From Hirudinaria manillensis (lineage: Eukaryota > Annelida > Clitellata > Hirudinida > Hirudinidae): a stretch of 64,000 nucleotides of DNA. How positions within the stretch are numbered: the first letter of the stretch is position 1; each line of letters opens with the position of its first letter. The stretch spans positions 9,875,629 through 9,939,628 of the forward strand of contig CM067526.1 of assembly GCA_034509925.1 (NCBI GenBank), in the 5' to 3' direction. This document shows positions 52,035-64,000 of this stretch, in pieces. The notes below the pieces were generated by a model that saw only the letters and a program-made list of their open reading frames with translations, did no database searches and was not told where the DNA came from. A program made the translations under genes and the position numbers.

Positions 52035-55000
52035 CCTACAGATAGCAAGTGGCCAGTTGACCGATGATGAGTTAAACTTTCTGACGCACCTAGAAAAGCA
52101 GGTTGAAAGTCTTTTGACTTTAATTAATTAATTAATGTTTAATTAGCAAAGGACTTTAATTTGTTTTTAACGATTTGTTTGTTAATTTGCGGAAGTCGTC
52201 TCTCAGTGACGAGTTTGTTCTTGACATGCTTCAGTTCATGTGCTGCTACCTGAACTTCGTCAAGAACTCCTACCGTATCGGACGCTTGCAAAGGGACGAC
52301 GGCATTCTCTCTCTCTGCGGTGAGTCTAACCAGCCATTCCTACTGTTTCCTATCCTCCTCCTCCTCAGAAGACTTCTTCTTTGACCTCTGGGTCACGTAT
52401 CTAAGCTGCGTCCTGTGGACTCGGATTGTTAGCTGTCTCATTCTACTTCTTTTGTTGTTGCTTTTGTATTGCAAATGAAATATGTCTTTGAATTCCTCGT
52501 GCCACATCCTATCCTGAGAGACCTACATACCACGTCAAGTGAAACGGTTCTTGCAGACCAATCGATTCAATCTCTTTGCCAACATTTTAAAAGGAGGCTT
52601 TGTCTCTGCAAGGTCCATTATTTATGAATCTACATTTATCGCTCCATCTCAAGAAAGGACAAATTAACTGTTAAAACCTATGATATAAAAATTTATTTCC
52701 AATTATAGTTTAAATGATAAAATTTTAAAATCATTTGAAATATCTAAGAAAGTTGAAATCTAATTGACACAGAAAATTTAAAGGTTGATTTGGTTGATCT
52801 TTGAATTGTAATTTAACTATTTATAGCTTTGTGAAATATACTGTTGCTATGTGTATAGCTTCTCTGAATAATCTGAAGGGATTGATTTCTTTCTGGATGA
52901 CGACGACGACGACCATGATGATGATGATGATGATGATGATATTGGTGATGATATGCTGTTTCTCCATGCATTTTTGAGCATCTATGCACTCAGTACGACT
53001 TCTTTTTAGAATTATGTTGAAGTTCAGGCATCATTAAAAAGCAATAAATGGAGTTTCAACTCGTAAATAAGCAACATTTCTGATTAATTAATTAATTAAT
53101 TAAATTGATTAATTAAATCAGTTATAATAATCTCTTCCCTTTCCTAGATTCTGTAATACTTAATGTTCTTAATGTTCTTTTTATTATTGAATTTGTAACT
53201 TTAAAATGATTGAATCCACGCATTTTAATTCCACTTCTCAGCCGACCTGCACGACTCCGATGCTGCAACATCGCAGAGGAAGATCATTCAATACGTAATT
53301 TTTCATCACAATTTCTTGGAAAATATTTTTATTTTTATTTATTCCGTGGCATAAATCGAGACTTAATGAATTGAGCTATCGATTCTGGGTAGCATGATAT
53401 TTTTCAAGATCAGCATCAGCACTGCTAGACTGTCTTCTTTCATTTGTGTTGCCTTTTTTCCATCCATACATCCATCCATCCATCCATCCATCATATAGGT
53501 GGCCAAGCAAACTCAAGCTGAAACTGGATTCATACTGTTACTTGATCAAGAAAGACAGGAACTCTTTTGTCAGGTGAGTGGTTGAAAGTCTGGTGAATGT
53601 AAGCTTGAGTGAAACTGTGTTAGTGATGGAAAGTGTGGAGAATGACAGGAATTGGCTGCAAATTGTTCTGTTGTGGGTGAAAATATTACATCGGAAGTGG
53701 TGGTTTTACAATTTGGTGAATTTACATTTTATTCAGTAAAACTATTTTAAAAATATTTAAGTAGTTGGATTTAAACATGTAATCTAAACCTTGAGTCATG
53801 CAAATTTATCAATATTTCCAGAAGAATGACAGTATAAGTTTAGAATGTATAATTGAAATATTAAATGTAAATATTGCAATTTATAAGTTTTTTAATTAAG
53901 AAGACAAAATTCATTCATTGGAGTCCAGTCAGGCCATAGGTACATCAAGCTTTATCGATTGAAGATAATTTTAGTTCCAAGAATCAAACATATTTTGGAT
54001 TATTCTGATTAATTCGCGTCAGGTGGAATGGATTTTAAACGGGTCAACGAATGCATCTTCTTGTACTTTGCATGTTTGCCACTCCTCCTCTTCTTTCTAA
54101 TCAATTACTTAATCAATCAGTTAATTAATCAGTCAGTGTGATCGTTTATTGCTCCCTGATAGGTCATATGTGACGAGACATTGGAGAAGGAAATAAGGTT
54201 TCCTGTGAGTCGATTGTGCTTTTCGCATTTATAAGCAATGATATTTTATTTTTCCTCGACCTTATTTGTAGGTTTTGCATTCAATCGTTTGCAATCTTGT
54301 AAATAAATGATGGATTATAAGATAAATTATTAATTAATTTATTTATATGTTATTAAGGTGTTAATCTGTTTATTAGTGAAGTAAATTATTCCTTGAATAA
54401 TAAATTGTTCTCGATCATAGATGACCTTTTAGTATTTTATTTAAAATTAGGCAAAACAGTGCTTTTAAGTTTATTTAACTTAATTTCATCAACTTCTAAA
54501 AATAACTTTTATAAAAATTGGTTAGAAGCGCTGACTTATTATGTTGCACATGCAATCTCTTGCGAGGATCGATAGGCACGTTGGAATTCTTAGGTCCGTT
54601 AGGCCAAACGCATAAACCAGAAAATATTTAAAAGCATTGAAAGAATTTAAAACACCAGTAATTGTAAAAGATATATAAGCTGATGAAATTATTCAAAACA
54701 TCGGGCAATTTTCATTTTAACAGGTCCTTGAGAATAGCTTTGTGCTGTTGGCCGAGAAAAAGATTGGCATAGTCTCTCTCGAATCCATCGATCCGGTCGG
54801 GACCAGTTTTTTTTATCGGTTGATTTTTATTACCGGTTTTTATTGATCTATGTAAATCCATTGCTGCTTTGTAGACCATGAGGCTTGGTCTCGTAGGATG
54901 TGGTTAATTGTTTCTGATTGTAGCAATGGAAACCTTAACTTTAACTTTATTAACTGGTTCAACAACTATGAAAATTGTCAGACTAACTGATGTTATTTAT

Positions 55001-58000
55001 TTTATAACGCATAATGCAAGATAAAATGTAATATAAAATGTAAATCAAATATAATTCAAGGCCTTTGGGAAAGTGAAAATGTTTACATTTTATATAATTA
55101 TTTGTTATTATTGTAAAACTTAAAACATCAATATTACAATTGATTGACTAGTTTGAGTCCAGCTTTTAATATTAATATTGCTGCTCAACATTTTTGAGTA
55201 AGAAAGCATTCAAATTATTATTATTATTATTATTATTTATTGTTTTTGTTGTTATTGCTCGGGTTATTATCATTTTTATTTCTGCATGCTAAAGAGAAAA
55301 TTTACAATCAATTCTCTCGGGTCAATCTGTATGGAAATTTTTCCAGGCCCACCTGGAAGAGCTGAAGAGGCACATTCCGTTCAAGTTGGTTTCCTCGTTG
55401 TGCGTGCCAATCAAGTGCAAAAGCGCCGGTCACCTCCTGGCCATAGTTTGTGTCTTGAACAAGAAAGATGGAATGAGGTCAGTAGTCCAAACTGGATTTG
55501 TTTGTCCGTTTATTTTTTTTCTGGATCATTTCCCTGCTGCTATTTATAAATCCGTGCGTCTGTTGTGGAGGAGAAGGAGTGGTCGAGGATTGATTTCTGT
55601 TTGGTCTGTTCGTCTGAAAGACTTTGTGTTTTTATTATTTTTATTTATATTTTGACTTTTTAGTGAAGCAATTGAAGGGAAGTAGAAAAATGTTTCGAAG
55701 GAATTGCAATGTCTGCCCGTAGTTGCAGTAGTGGTGGTGGTATAAATAACCAAATTTTTTTAAAATCCTTATTGAAGTTATTTAAGGCGATTTAAATTTC
55801 TTTTTGGCAAATTTTGGCACTATTAATGTTATGGTCTGAGGGTGATTCCTGACCCGAATGGGGACCCTAAATATCAGGCGAGGACTTGTGCCGACGGTTT
55901 TAGAGATCGTCTCTCCAGGCTGAATAAAATGTATCATTAATTAGTTCATTTAAATGAACTGGGATGACCTCAAAACTTGATTAAAACCATTTTAAATTAA
56001 ATTTAGATTAAATTAAAGTTTCTTCGTGAAACAAATAAATTGCAGATTCACAGAAGCAGACGAAGACGTCATCAAGAACTGTCTGCTGTACACTGCTCCT
56101 GTGATTCACAGTGCCATTGCTATCCAGAATGAAAGAATTGTTCGTAGTCAAACTCAGGTTGGATTCAATTGGTTGAATTTGATTGATGATTGAATTGATT
56201 GTTGATTGAATTGATTGCTGATTGAATTAATCTTATTATGGATTAATTTGTTTGATTTATTTTATTTGTTTCTCACAAATTTCTCTTTTTAAATTTACTT
56301 GTTATTCTTTCCTATTACATTGAAATAACCTGTGATTTTGAAGGTTCTTTTGCAAGTTGCCAAAAATCTGTTCACTCACTTAGGTAAGTGATTAATGTAA
56401 TATTTAAATTTATATATTTTAGTAAAGTAATGGTTTCTATTATTTTATATTGCATATATTATATTATATTATATTATATTATATTATATTATATTATATT
56501 ATATTATATTATATTATATTATATTATATTATATTATATTATATTATATTATATTATATTATATTATATTGTGTTATATTATATCACACTTATTATAATT
56601 ATAATTTTATATTTTGTATACTTTATATCATAATGTTTATATTTTTTTCTAATTGATGGTATCCTGTATCCTATTGAGAGCCTGTGGATGTGGCTCTTTT
56701 TGTTGCCAAAAGTGCCGTAACATATTTATCAAGCATGACATCAATCTTAATTTTATTAATTTTGTAAACATGCAAAAGAAAAGCATGCAATTGTGCATTC
56801 CATTGTGCATTCCATTGTGCATTCCACTGTGCATGCCACTGTGCATTTGATGACCTCAGAAGTCTTAAATAAGAATCACATTTATTAAGAATTATTTTTT
56901 TATCAAAAGGTGACTTGGCCCAACTACTCAGTGAGATTATGCAGGAAGCAAGGACCCTCACCCAAGCAGAAAGGTTTGATTTAATTTCTTCCAAACTGAC
57001 TGATGACATCCTGATAACTCTGCTGATAGCTGATACTATATATGATATATATCATATGCCTGCACCATTCCTAAACTTAGCATCATTATTAATTGAACGG
57101 CATCTTCGGTGATGCTAGAGTTTAAGTCCCGTGCCTTCCCAGACAATTGAAATCTTTTCCTGATCAATTCATTTCATTTGTGATTTCAAAATGTCAGGTG
57201 CAGTGTTTTCTTGTTGGACAAAGAAACCAACGAACTCGTTGCAAAGATTTTTGATGGTCAAAAGAACAGCGAAGTGAATAAATTTAAAATTCAACATTTC
57301 TCAGAAAGAAAAGTAAAACTTGTTTGGTTTTTTTCTTTTTCAGTTTTTCAGTTCACACCTTGTTTACAATTTAATTTACCTTCATTTTATTTATTTTTTT
57401 CAGTGGAATTAACTGTATTTTTAATTTTTAACTCTATTTCTTAAAACCCCCAAATCCAATTTAGACAGAAATTAAGTTGGATTTTATTAATTAACTATTT
57501 TTAATTAATTAAGCTCAACTAATTCGATATGCAGAGTCCAAAAGAGGTAAGGATCCCCTCGACAAAAGGCATAGCAGGGTACGTTGCCACAACAGGAGAG
57601 ATGCTGAACATCAACGATGCTTATTCGCATCACCTCTTCTATAAGGGCATCGATGAGGCCACTGGATTCAAGACCAGGTCGAGTTTATTTATTTCGCCGG
57701 TTATTGGAACCCCTCGTCCTGTGTCCCATCTGTCCATCACTATTATCGGAGTTGCGGACCAAATGCAATGAATATTTTCACAAATATTAGTAAATAATAG
57801 ATATTTCACATCAAATTTATCTTATGTTTTTATCAGGTATGATCAGCAAAACTGTTTATGAATCTCATGTGAGTGATGATTCTCTAATATCTCTCTCTAT
57901 TTTTTGTTTGTTTGTTTCAGGAACCTTCTCTGCTTTCCTATAAAGGACGATAAAGGTTATCATTGAATTGTGTGCTTGGTGTGTGCAGATGAAGTTAAAT

Positions 58001-61000
58001 TATTATAAAAGTTAAAAAGTTATACATAAAGAGAAGGCCGTTTGTGAATTACATAATTACCAAATAGATAAAATCATTTATTTCAAGATCTGAAATGATA
58101 CCAATTTGTTGGCTCTAATAACTCAAATATGGCTAATCTCGAACGACACACACATGCATCATCATCCCAGTTGCATCAGATTTTATTAAATTTATTAATA
58201 AATAAAATTAAATTTATTAAAATTATTTTTTTTAAATTGTTAAACAAATGAAATTGAATCAAGATCTTCAATCCTCATTTCAGTGAACTTTGAACTTTGA
58301 CCTGTTACTTTTCCATTTTGCTTTTACGTCATTTTCTGTCCTTCCTTTCCATCTTCCTCCGTGAATGATGTTTTAATAATTGTTGAGAAAATAATAAATT
58401 AAGTTAATTAAGTTAATATTATTAGCAGTTTTTAGTCATTCATTCATTCATTGGGTCTGTCCATTACTTCTTTCCACGTCTCAAAATGTGCATTCATCAT
58501 ACTTCAGTCCCAAGTTCTTAACAATGTGGTTGTTTCAATAGGTAGGCAATGTTCATCCAACCCAAGTGTTTCTTTGGGTGTTGTCTTGGGATCTTGGGAT
58601 GTTGTCTTGTTGTTATATGTCTTCTTGTAGGACATTTTCTTTTGCTCGTGCAATTGAATGACATTGCATCCATGTTTTCTAAATCTCAGAATGAACATCT
58701 GAACTTTATTTCTATTTTTATAGGTTTAAATCTATTATTTTTATAGATATGAGAGATGTTCTTGTCTGTTATTATTAACTGTTAACGGCATCATTATCAC
58801 CATCTCCACTATCATCATCGTCGTCATCGTCATCAGCATCACCGTGGTTCCTACGTTTACAGGTGACGTCATTGGAGTGGCACAACTGTGCAACAAGTTG
58901 AATGGCCTGAAGTTCACCTCATTTGATGAGAATATTGCCCAAGCCTTTTCAGTGTACTGCTGCATAAGCATCATGCATGTGAGCTTAAACCTTCTTTATC
59001 ATCGTCATCGTCTTCGTCGACATCATCATCATCATCATCATCATCATCATTGTCATCGTCGTCTCCTTCATAGTTGCCATTATCAATCAACCATTGCTGT
59101 CACTAATCAATCATCGGGGACGTCGTTAACCTCAATCGATCATCATTTTCATCGTCGTCGTCGTCATCAGCTCTGAGATTAGTGAAATTCCTCTCTCTGG
59201 GCTGCACCCATTAACAAACTAGGCGCATAAAAATCATCTTTAGCATCATCATCATAGTCGTCGTCATCTTCAATTTACCCGCGGACAACACACGAAGTAA
59301 ATGACCCCATGCCATGCCATGTCAGTGCATGGAGCATTATGCATCCTGGATTCCAGGATTGTGTCACGTGATAATGTCTCGATTTGTACTTGACTTTCAG
59401 AGTCACGGTCATCTCTCCTTGCACGTACGCATCATCATCGTCGTCGTCATCATCGACATCATCACCAACGTTGTCTTCAAGCGCGCACTACCTTCATTAT
59501 CATGCACGCAGGTATCGTCATTAGCATCGTCATCGTCGTCGTCATCATCGTCATCTTCTTGCAATTTGCTTCTCTTTCCTTTCAGGTTTTTAAAGATGGT
59601 TGTTGCCATGCAATATTTCCACTCAATCAATACACCCACACAATCAATAGCAATCAATCAATCAATAATTTAACGTTACAGGTCAATTCAGAGTTTATTC
59701 CTAATTAATGGTGATCAGATGTTTTGCTGGCAGTTGTTAACTAGGTCGTTATAAATAATTATTCACCTGACCTATATTGATAATTATTTATTTAACATGA
59801 TTGATCAGGTCATTATACTTTCAATTATGGCCTCTGCATCATCTCCATCTTCCTACGTCCTTTGTGGTCTTTTTTTTAAAATCATTTGTTTCCCCCGTAA
59901 CCCGATATTGGTCGTGTTTATGCAGAGCCTGCTATACAAGAAAGCCACAGACTCACAACACAGAAGCAAACTCTCGAATGAACTCATGATCTACCACATG
60001 CAGGTATTGTCTAATTTTGCAATTTTCACACAAAATAACAAAAAAAAAAATTGCAGTAGATTACTTTATTGTTCACCAAAATTTGGCCAAAAATTTTCTT
60101 TTGCAAACGGCAAGATTTCTTGGAATGCTAGTTTTGTACTCTCCAGAACATATTTGTGTTCCATCATCATTACCTCAGTATGCATTGGTTCAGTTTTAGA
60201 CCCAGGGATTCTAATGCCTAGGGGTTGCCGTCTAGAGAAAATAATAATATAATTTAATCTAATTTAATTTAATTGCATTTCGATTGCTTTGAAGAGGAAA
60301 GCTTCAATGATTGATGAAGCTTCGACAAAATTTTCTACGGTTTTTATTTTTAATTCTGCACTTAACTCTTCCTTCACATGTGTTATGTTAAGTGGCAACA
60401 ATTAGTAATAGTTATGTTAAGTAGCAACAGTTATTAATAGTATAATGACGTCATTAATTATTAATTAATATTTCAAAATTGAGTTTGAAACCGGATCCTA
60501 GAAGTCAAATTTCATCAGTTATGCCGCGCGTAGAATGGGATGCATTTGAATTTTTTATTTCCCTCGTAAACCACAGGTGGCAGGAGAGGACGTCAATGCA
60601 CTCGCTTCCAGTGCAACGGTTGACCTTCACGACCTCTTGAAAGATTATTGCAAATTCTCCTGCATACCTCGGAGCGTGGCCCCGGATAAATTGCCATTGG
60701 TGAGTCAAGGGTGGAACGAACTCGATTGGATTTTGAGCGGAGGCTTTCCTGGATGTTGAATATTTACTACGTAGAATTGCTCTTGATTTGATAGTAAATA
60801 GATTTTAATTAAGTTACTTTATTATCATTGTTGAGGCTTATCTTGTGAATTTCCTTAGGTCATGATTAAGTTTTAATGAGATTTGAAAACAATTTCTGAT
60901 TAATATTTCTTATAATTTCAGTTTCTTATCCAATATATTTTCAGTGTTTTAGTAATTTATTAATTTTTTTTTTATTAAGGCTGTCCTTTCCATGTTTGAA

Positions 61001-63310
61001 GATCTTGGCTTCATAAATCGATTCAGAATTCGCCTTGACAGTCTTGCCAGGTATAATTTTGTGTCCTATTTTTGCTTAAAAAAGAATTTCAAATTCATTT
61101 ATTGAACATCATGGCATCTTTATAGCTAGAATACATTTTTCATTAAATCATTAATGATGACTTTATCCAATTAATGTGTGATTCTGGAGAACTAAATGCC
61201 ACAAATTAAAATGTTTCAACAATTTCTTGTTGTTTTGTTTAATAAATTAAAAAAATTGGCTCTAAAATTACTTATAAAATTATTATAAAACAATTTTATG
61301 TCAATTTGCAAAATGGACAAAAACAAATCATTTTCTTTTGCTTTAATAAATCATCGAATAAATTAATTATTTAGAGGCATTGCCAGAAGTAATTTCATCT
61401 GCATTGTTGTTTCAAGAAGCATAAAATTCATTTTATATTTAATTCAATTTAAAGATTAATTTTTATATTTAATTTATTCAATTTAAAGGTTCATACTGAT
61501 GGTAAGGAAGGGCTATAGAGATCCACCATATCACAACTGGTCTCATGCTTTTGCAGTCCTTCACTTTTGCTACCTACTTTTCAAGAATACCAATGTACTC
61601 ACTTTGATCAGGTTAGAAATATTTTGAAGGTTTATTAAATGTCTACTTAAACTTATTAAAAATAATAAAAACTCAGTTAATTAACTTAATAACCTCCATC
61701 TCACCTCACCCTAAGCGACTTGGATGCCTTTTCTTTGTTTGTGTCGTGTCTCTGTCACGACATTGACCATCGAGGGACTACGAATTCCTTCCAAGTTGCT
61801 TCTGTAAGTTTTGTTGTTTTTTTTTATTTGTAGCATTGATCTTGATGTTCAGAGACATTATTAAATTTATTCTTTGGATTGTTGTGAAAAAGATGTTTAC
61901 TTTGGATGATAACCTTCACTCACTTATACAGGGATCAGTGTTGGCTGCTCTCTATAGTTCTGAAGGTTCTGTTCTTGAGGTTAAGAACCAATTAATGAAC
62001 TTATCATGTGATTGTTAACAATTGTTTCCTAAGTCTTTGTAACGAAGCTACTTTGAATTTATCAGAGACATCACTTTGCACAAACACTGTGCATATTGAA
62101 TACAGATGGCTGCAACATATTTGAAAACCTCACTCCAAAGGTTTTCTCTAATAAATAATATTTTCTCATTTTCTAAATCTTCTATAAAAATATTTTATAC
62201 ATCAACACCTACAAACATGAAAGCCTTGCCATGTTGGCTTTGATTGAAGCCTTCTAACTCGTTGGTCAATTTTGAATCCTTGCAGGAGTACAAGGAAGCC
62301 CTTGATCTTGTCCAGCACATCATTCTGGCAACTGACTTGGCTCAGCACTTGAGAAAACTCAAAGACATTGACATCACTGTTCACAGTTTGAACATCTATA
62401 AAAACTTTTATTCTACAAAATTAATTTTTTCAAATCACTAAATTTATGAAATAGAAGATTTCAACAATAATTTGAACATCAAACTAACTTAATCTTAATC
62501 CATTCTTGATGGTTGCACTGAAGGAATAATATAAATTCATTACTTATTATTATTAATATTTAGGTTTGTTATTTTAGTATTTATTATTTGTCTATGCATT
62601 AATAATTTATTATAAATTTACTTGCTTTACTATCAAATTAATTAAATTGCAGATTATAATGCTTCTGATCAGAAACACAGACACCTGCTTCTTTCTCTGT
62701 TAATGACATCTTGTGATCTTTCTGATCAGACAAAGAATTTTGCAAACTCCAAAAGCATCGCGGTATGTCATAACATGTTGTAAGCTGCTGCCAATGTCCT
62801 TGTTTGTGTCTTTAAGACATCAACAGTGTCTTTGTTGCTAATATATTTTAATTATTGATAAACAAAATATTATGGATCTTGATAATTTACTTACCTAACA
62901 TCTTTTTTTCTCATTTTCAAATAGGAGAGAATATACCAGGAGTTCTTTTCTCAAGGCGACCTTGAAAGAGAGATCGGTTGCGATCCGCAGGACATGATGG
63001 ACAGGGACAAAGCGATCATACCGGATCTTCAGATTTCATTCCTCGATTCCATTGCCATTCCCGTCTACAGGTACGTTCCGTGCGGATCGTGCAAAAGCCG
63101 CGCGAGATGAAACGAAATTCGAATTATTCTTTCTTCAGTTTGCTGGCCATCATTTTGCCCGAGACGGAGGAAGTCCTCGAAGCGGCCAAGAACAACTGCA
63201 AGCAGTGGAACTCTCTTAATGAAAAGATGATTGCTCTTAGTCTGCCCAGAAACATGAGCATGTTTCAAAATCAGATTGATGTAAATGAGAAAGATGACAC
63301 TATTTTATGA
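47802..63310 (+). CDS. PDE2A: PDE2A, cGMP-stimulated 3',5'-cyclic nucleotide phosphodiesterase
   Basis: Hydrolyses cAMP and cGMP and is activated by cGMP on its GAF domains. The 31 exons start at 47802, 47894, 48525, 48739, 50598, 51205, 52042, 52196, 53242, 53499, 54163, 54724, 55347, 56046, 56344, 56910, 57198, 57535, 57921, 58863, 59926, 60577, 60980, 61489, 61716, 61932, 62066, 62286, 62653, 62925 and 63139. They give 904 residues (human 941). An N-terminal region resembling that of vertebrate PDE2A is followed by GAF-A (about 210-370) and GAF-B (about 370-527), each with a full NKFDE motif (NK-x5-F-x3-DE). The catalytic domain has YHNWSHAF (proton-donor His about 633), HDIDHRG (His673, Asp674), CDLSDQTK (Asp784) and the substrate glutamine in IPDLQISF (about 835). 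GAF-B and the catalytic domain match PDE2A better than PDE5, PDE10 or PDE11. The eight-residue first exon and the donors at 48626 and 54796 are the least certain. Confidence 0.95.
48120..49604 (-). CDS. Candidate two-exon small protein gene on the strand opposite PDE2A
   Basis: Exon 1 (49467-49604) begins with an ATG and ends at a strong donor, CAG|GTAAGA. Exon 2 (48120-48260) begins after TTTGCAG and runs to a TGA. The join is in phase and would encode 92 residues rich in Lys, Gln, Asn and Ala, probably helical (segments [35 protein letters not shown]). Its intron would span two PDE2A exons on the other strand. I do not recognise the family. The support is two open exons, consensus splice sites and protein-like composition, not homology. 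Extra exons or chance cannot be excluded. Confidence 0.45.
49827..50177. other. Less AT-rich block inside a PDE2A intron
   Basis: About 350 nt with many CG dinucleotides, unlike the surrounding intron, and bounded sharply on both sides. It holds a 98-codon plus-strand frame (49880-50176, MRLFSSAV...) without similarity I know. It lies 220 nt upstream of the candidate minus-strand gene and could be its promoter or 5' leader, or an alternative PDE2A first exon. Confidence 0.4.
51956..52034. repeat. (TAA)n and (CAT)n microsatellites next to a PDE2A acceptor
   Basis: TAA units at 51956-51980 and CAT units at 52007-52034. The second ends only a few bases before the acceptor at 52041. Confidence 0.92.
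52899..52941. repeat. (GAC)n/(GAT)n microsatellite
   Basis: GAC units grade into ATG units within a PDE2A intron. Confidence 0.9.
53460..53492. repeat. (CCAT)n microsatellite before a PDE2A exon
   Basis: Tandem CCAT units end just upstream of the acceptor at 53498, where a polypyrimidine tract would be expected. Confidence 0.92.
56455..56582. repeat. (ATATT)n pentanucleotide satellite tract
   Basis: About 23 near-perfect ATATT units in the PDE2A intron between 56383 and 56910. A few variant units lie at the 3' end (GTGTT, ATCAC). Confidence 0.96.
56789..56848. repeat. 12-bp minisatellite, unit close to ATTGTGCATTCC
   Basis: Five tandem 12-nt units, the last two with substitutions (ACTGTGCATGCC). 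Same PDE2A intron as the pentanucleotide tract. Confidence 0.93.
58790..59575. repeat. Clustered ATC/GTC microsatellites in two PDE2A introns
   Basis: ATC-type runs at 58797-58843, 59008-59060, 59150-59170, 59245-59275, 59431-59465 and 59518-59560 flank the exon at 58863-58978. Several produce spurious His- or Val/Ile-rich open frames. Confidence 0.88.
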
Positions 63311-64000
63311 GGTTCCTTTGAACTTGTTTTCAGTCTTTTCCACGTTCATTCGAGACGCAATTTTTTTACATTTACGAACCCTCCGCTTCCCGAGCCGAGA
63401 TCTTCGTAAAGTTCCGACCGAAAGCTTTACTTGTTACTCTCGACTTTTGCTCAAATTAGTTATATTTTTACAAACCTTACTAAAAACGACATCGTCGTCT
63501 TTGTTATCTGATTATTATACGTCATTTTGGGATTAACCTACATATTTACATTCAAATGCAAATCTGTATCGATACGATCTGATATTAGTCAGGATCTCCT
63601 GTGGCTGATCGGACCCTACTTTTCGCACGTAACTGCTTCCCGGCGTGCTGAATATTTTCTTATTGTTCGATTTTTCTCAAGTGAGTTGCAAAAAACGTTG
63701 CACTACATCACGTTTCGTTCGGATTTCTTGTTACCTCCATTTGCAAATCGTGATCGATCTTTGCTGATTAACTATTCGTTCGTTTCGTTGCTGAGCTGCC
63801 TGTACATAGTGAATTCCTCGTCTTGCCTGATCGTTTCACGTCGCACGTCCTGAACATCGCTTTAGAGAGTTTTTGCCTGAGTGAAATGCCCCGATATTGT
63901 GAAAAGGACGAAAGCTTTTTCTGTGTAGTCAACCAATGACTGGCAATTGCAGGGTTACTGTGATTGAGTTTCAACAAGTCTTTATAGGCAGCTCGGAGTT
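63311..64000. other. Downstream of PDE2A to the window edge
   Basis: PDE2A 3' UTR and flank. Composition is somewhat less AT-rich from about 63340, with open frames (63527-63853 plus) that I cannot tie to a family. A possible acceptor TTGCAG at about 63948-63953 might start an exon of a neighbouring gene cut by the edge. No clear polyadenylation signal. Confidence 0.4.

Noticed and set aside
56388-56656. Tyr/Ile-rich open frames
   Set aside because: They are translations of the ATATT satellite.

Overview
The window is animal nuclear DNA. It is AT-rich, uses the standard code, and carries multi-exon genes with GT-AG introns, long intergenic stretches and many ATC/ATT/AAT microsatellites. The gene set (paxillin, an I-BAR MTSS1-like protein, RPS6KC1, CCDC28, HAUS4, a Sox factor, IGHMBP2, PDE2A) is metazoan. 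Keeping RPS6KC1, HAUS4 and PDE2A together argues for a slowly evolving invertebrate lineage. A lophotrochozoan such as an annelid fits the composition, but the species is a guess.

Layout: 31-3525 (+) 3' part of paxillin; 4923-9373 (+) a 21-finger C2H2 protein; 9648-15975 (-) MTSS1-like I-BAR protein; 18583-25605 (+) RPS6KC1 (PX-MIT-pseudokinase); 26214-27092 (-) CCDC28; 27606-30405 (+) HAUS4; 30406-36186 gene-poor and repeat-rich; 36293-38217 (+) Sox HMG-box factor; 38531-44385 (-) IGHMBP2 helicase; 47802-63310 (+) PDE2A in 31 coding exons, with a candidate two-exon gene on the opposite strand (48120-49604) threaded through its 5' introns.

Gene models were assembled by hand. Splice sites were chosen so that reading phase is kept across every junction and the product aligns with remembered family members. 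Every complete model sums to a whole number of codons. The genes are not an operon or cluster with one job. Several act on the cytoskeleton or its signalling (paxillin, MTSS1-like, HAUS4, CCDC28), and CCDC28 and HAUS4 are head to head over about 0.5 kb. I found no RNA gene, CRISPR array or intact transposon, and no convincing undescribed system. The most unusual points are the opposite-strand gene inside PDE2A, the eight-residue insertion in the Sox HMG box, and the MTSS1-like protein with no visible WH2 motif.
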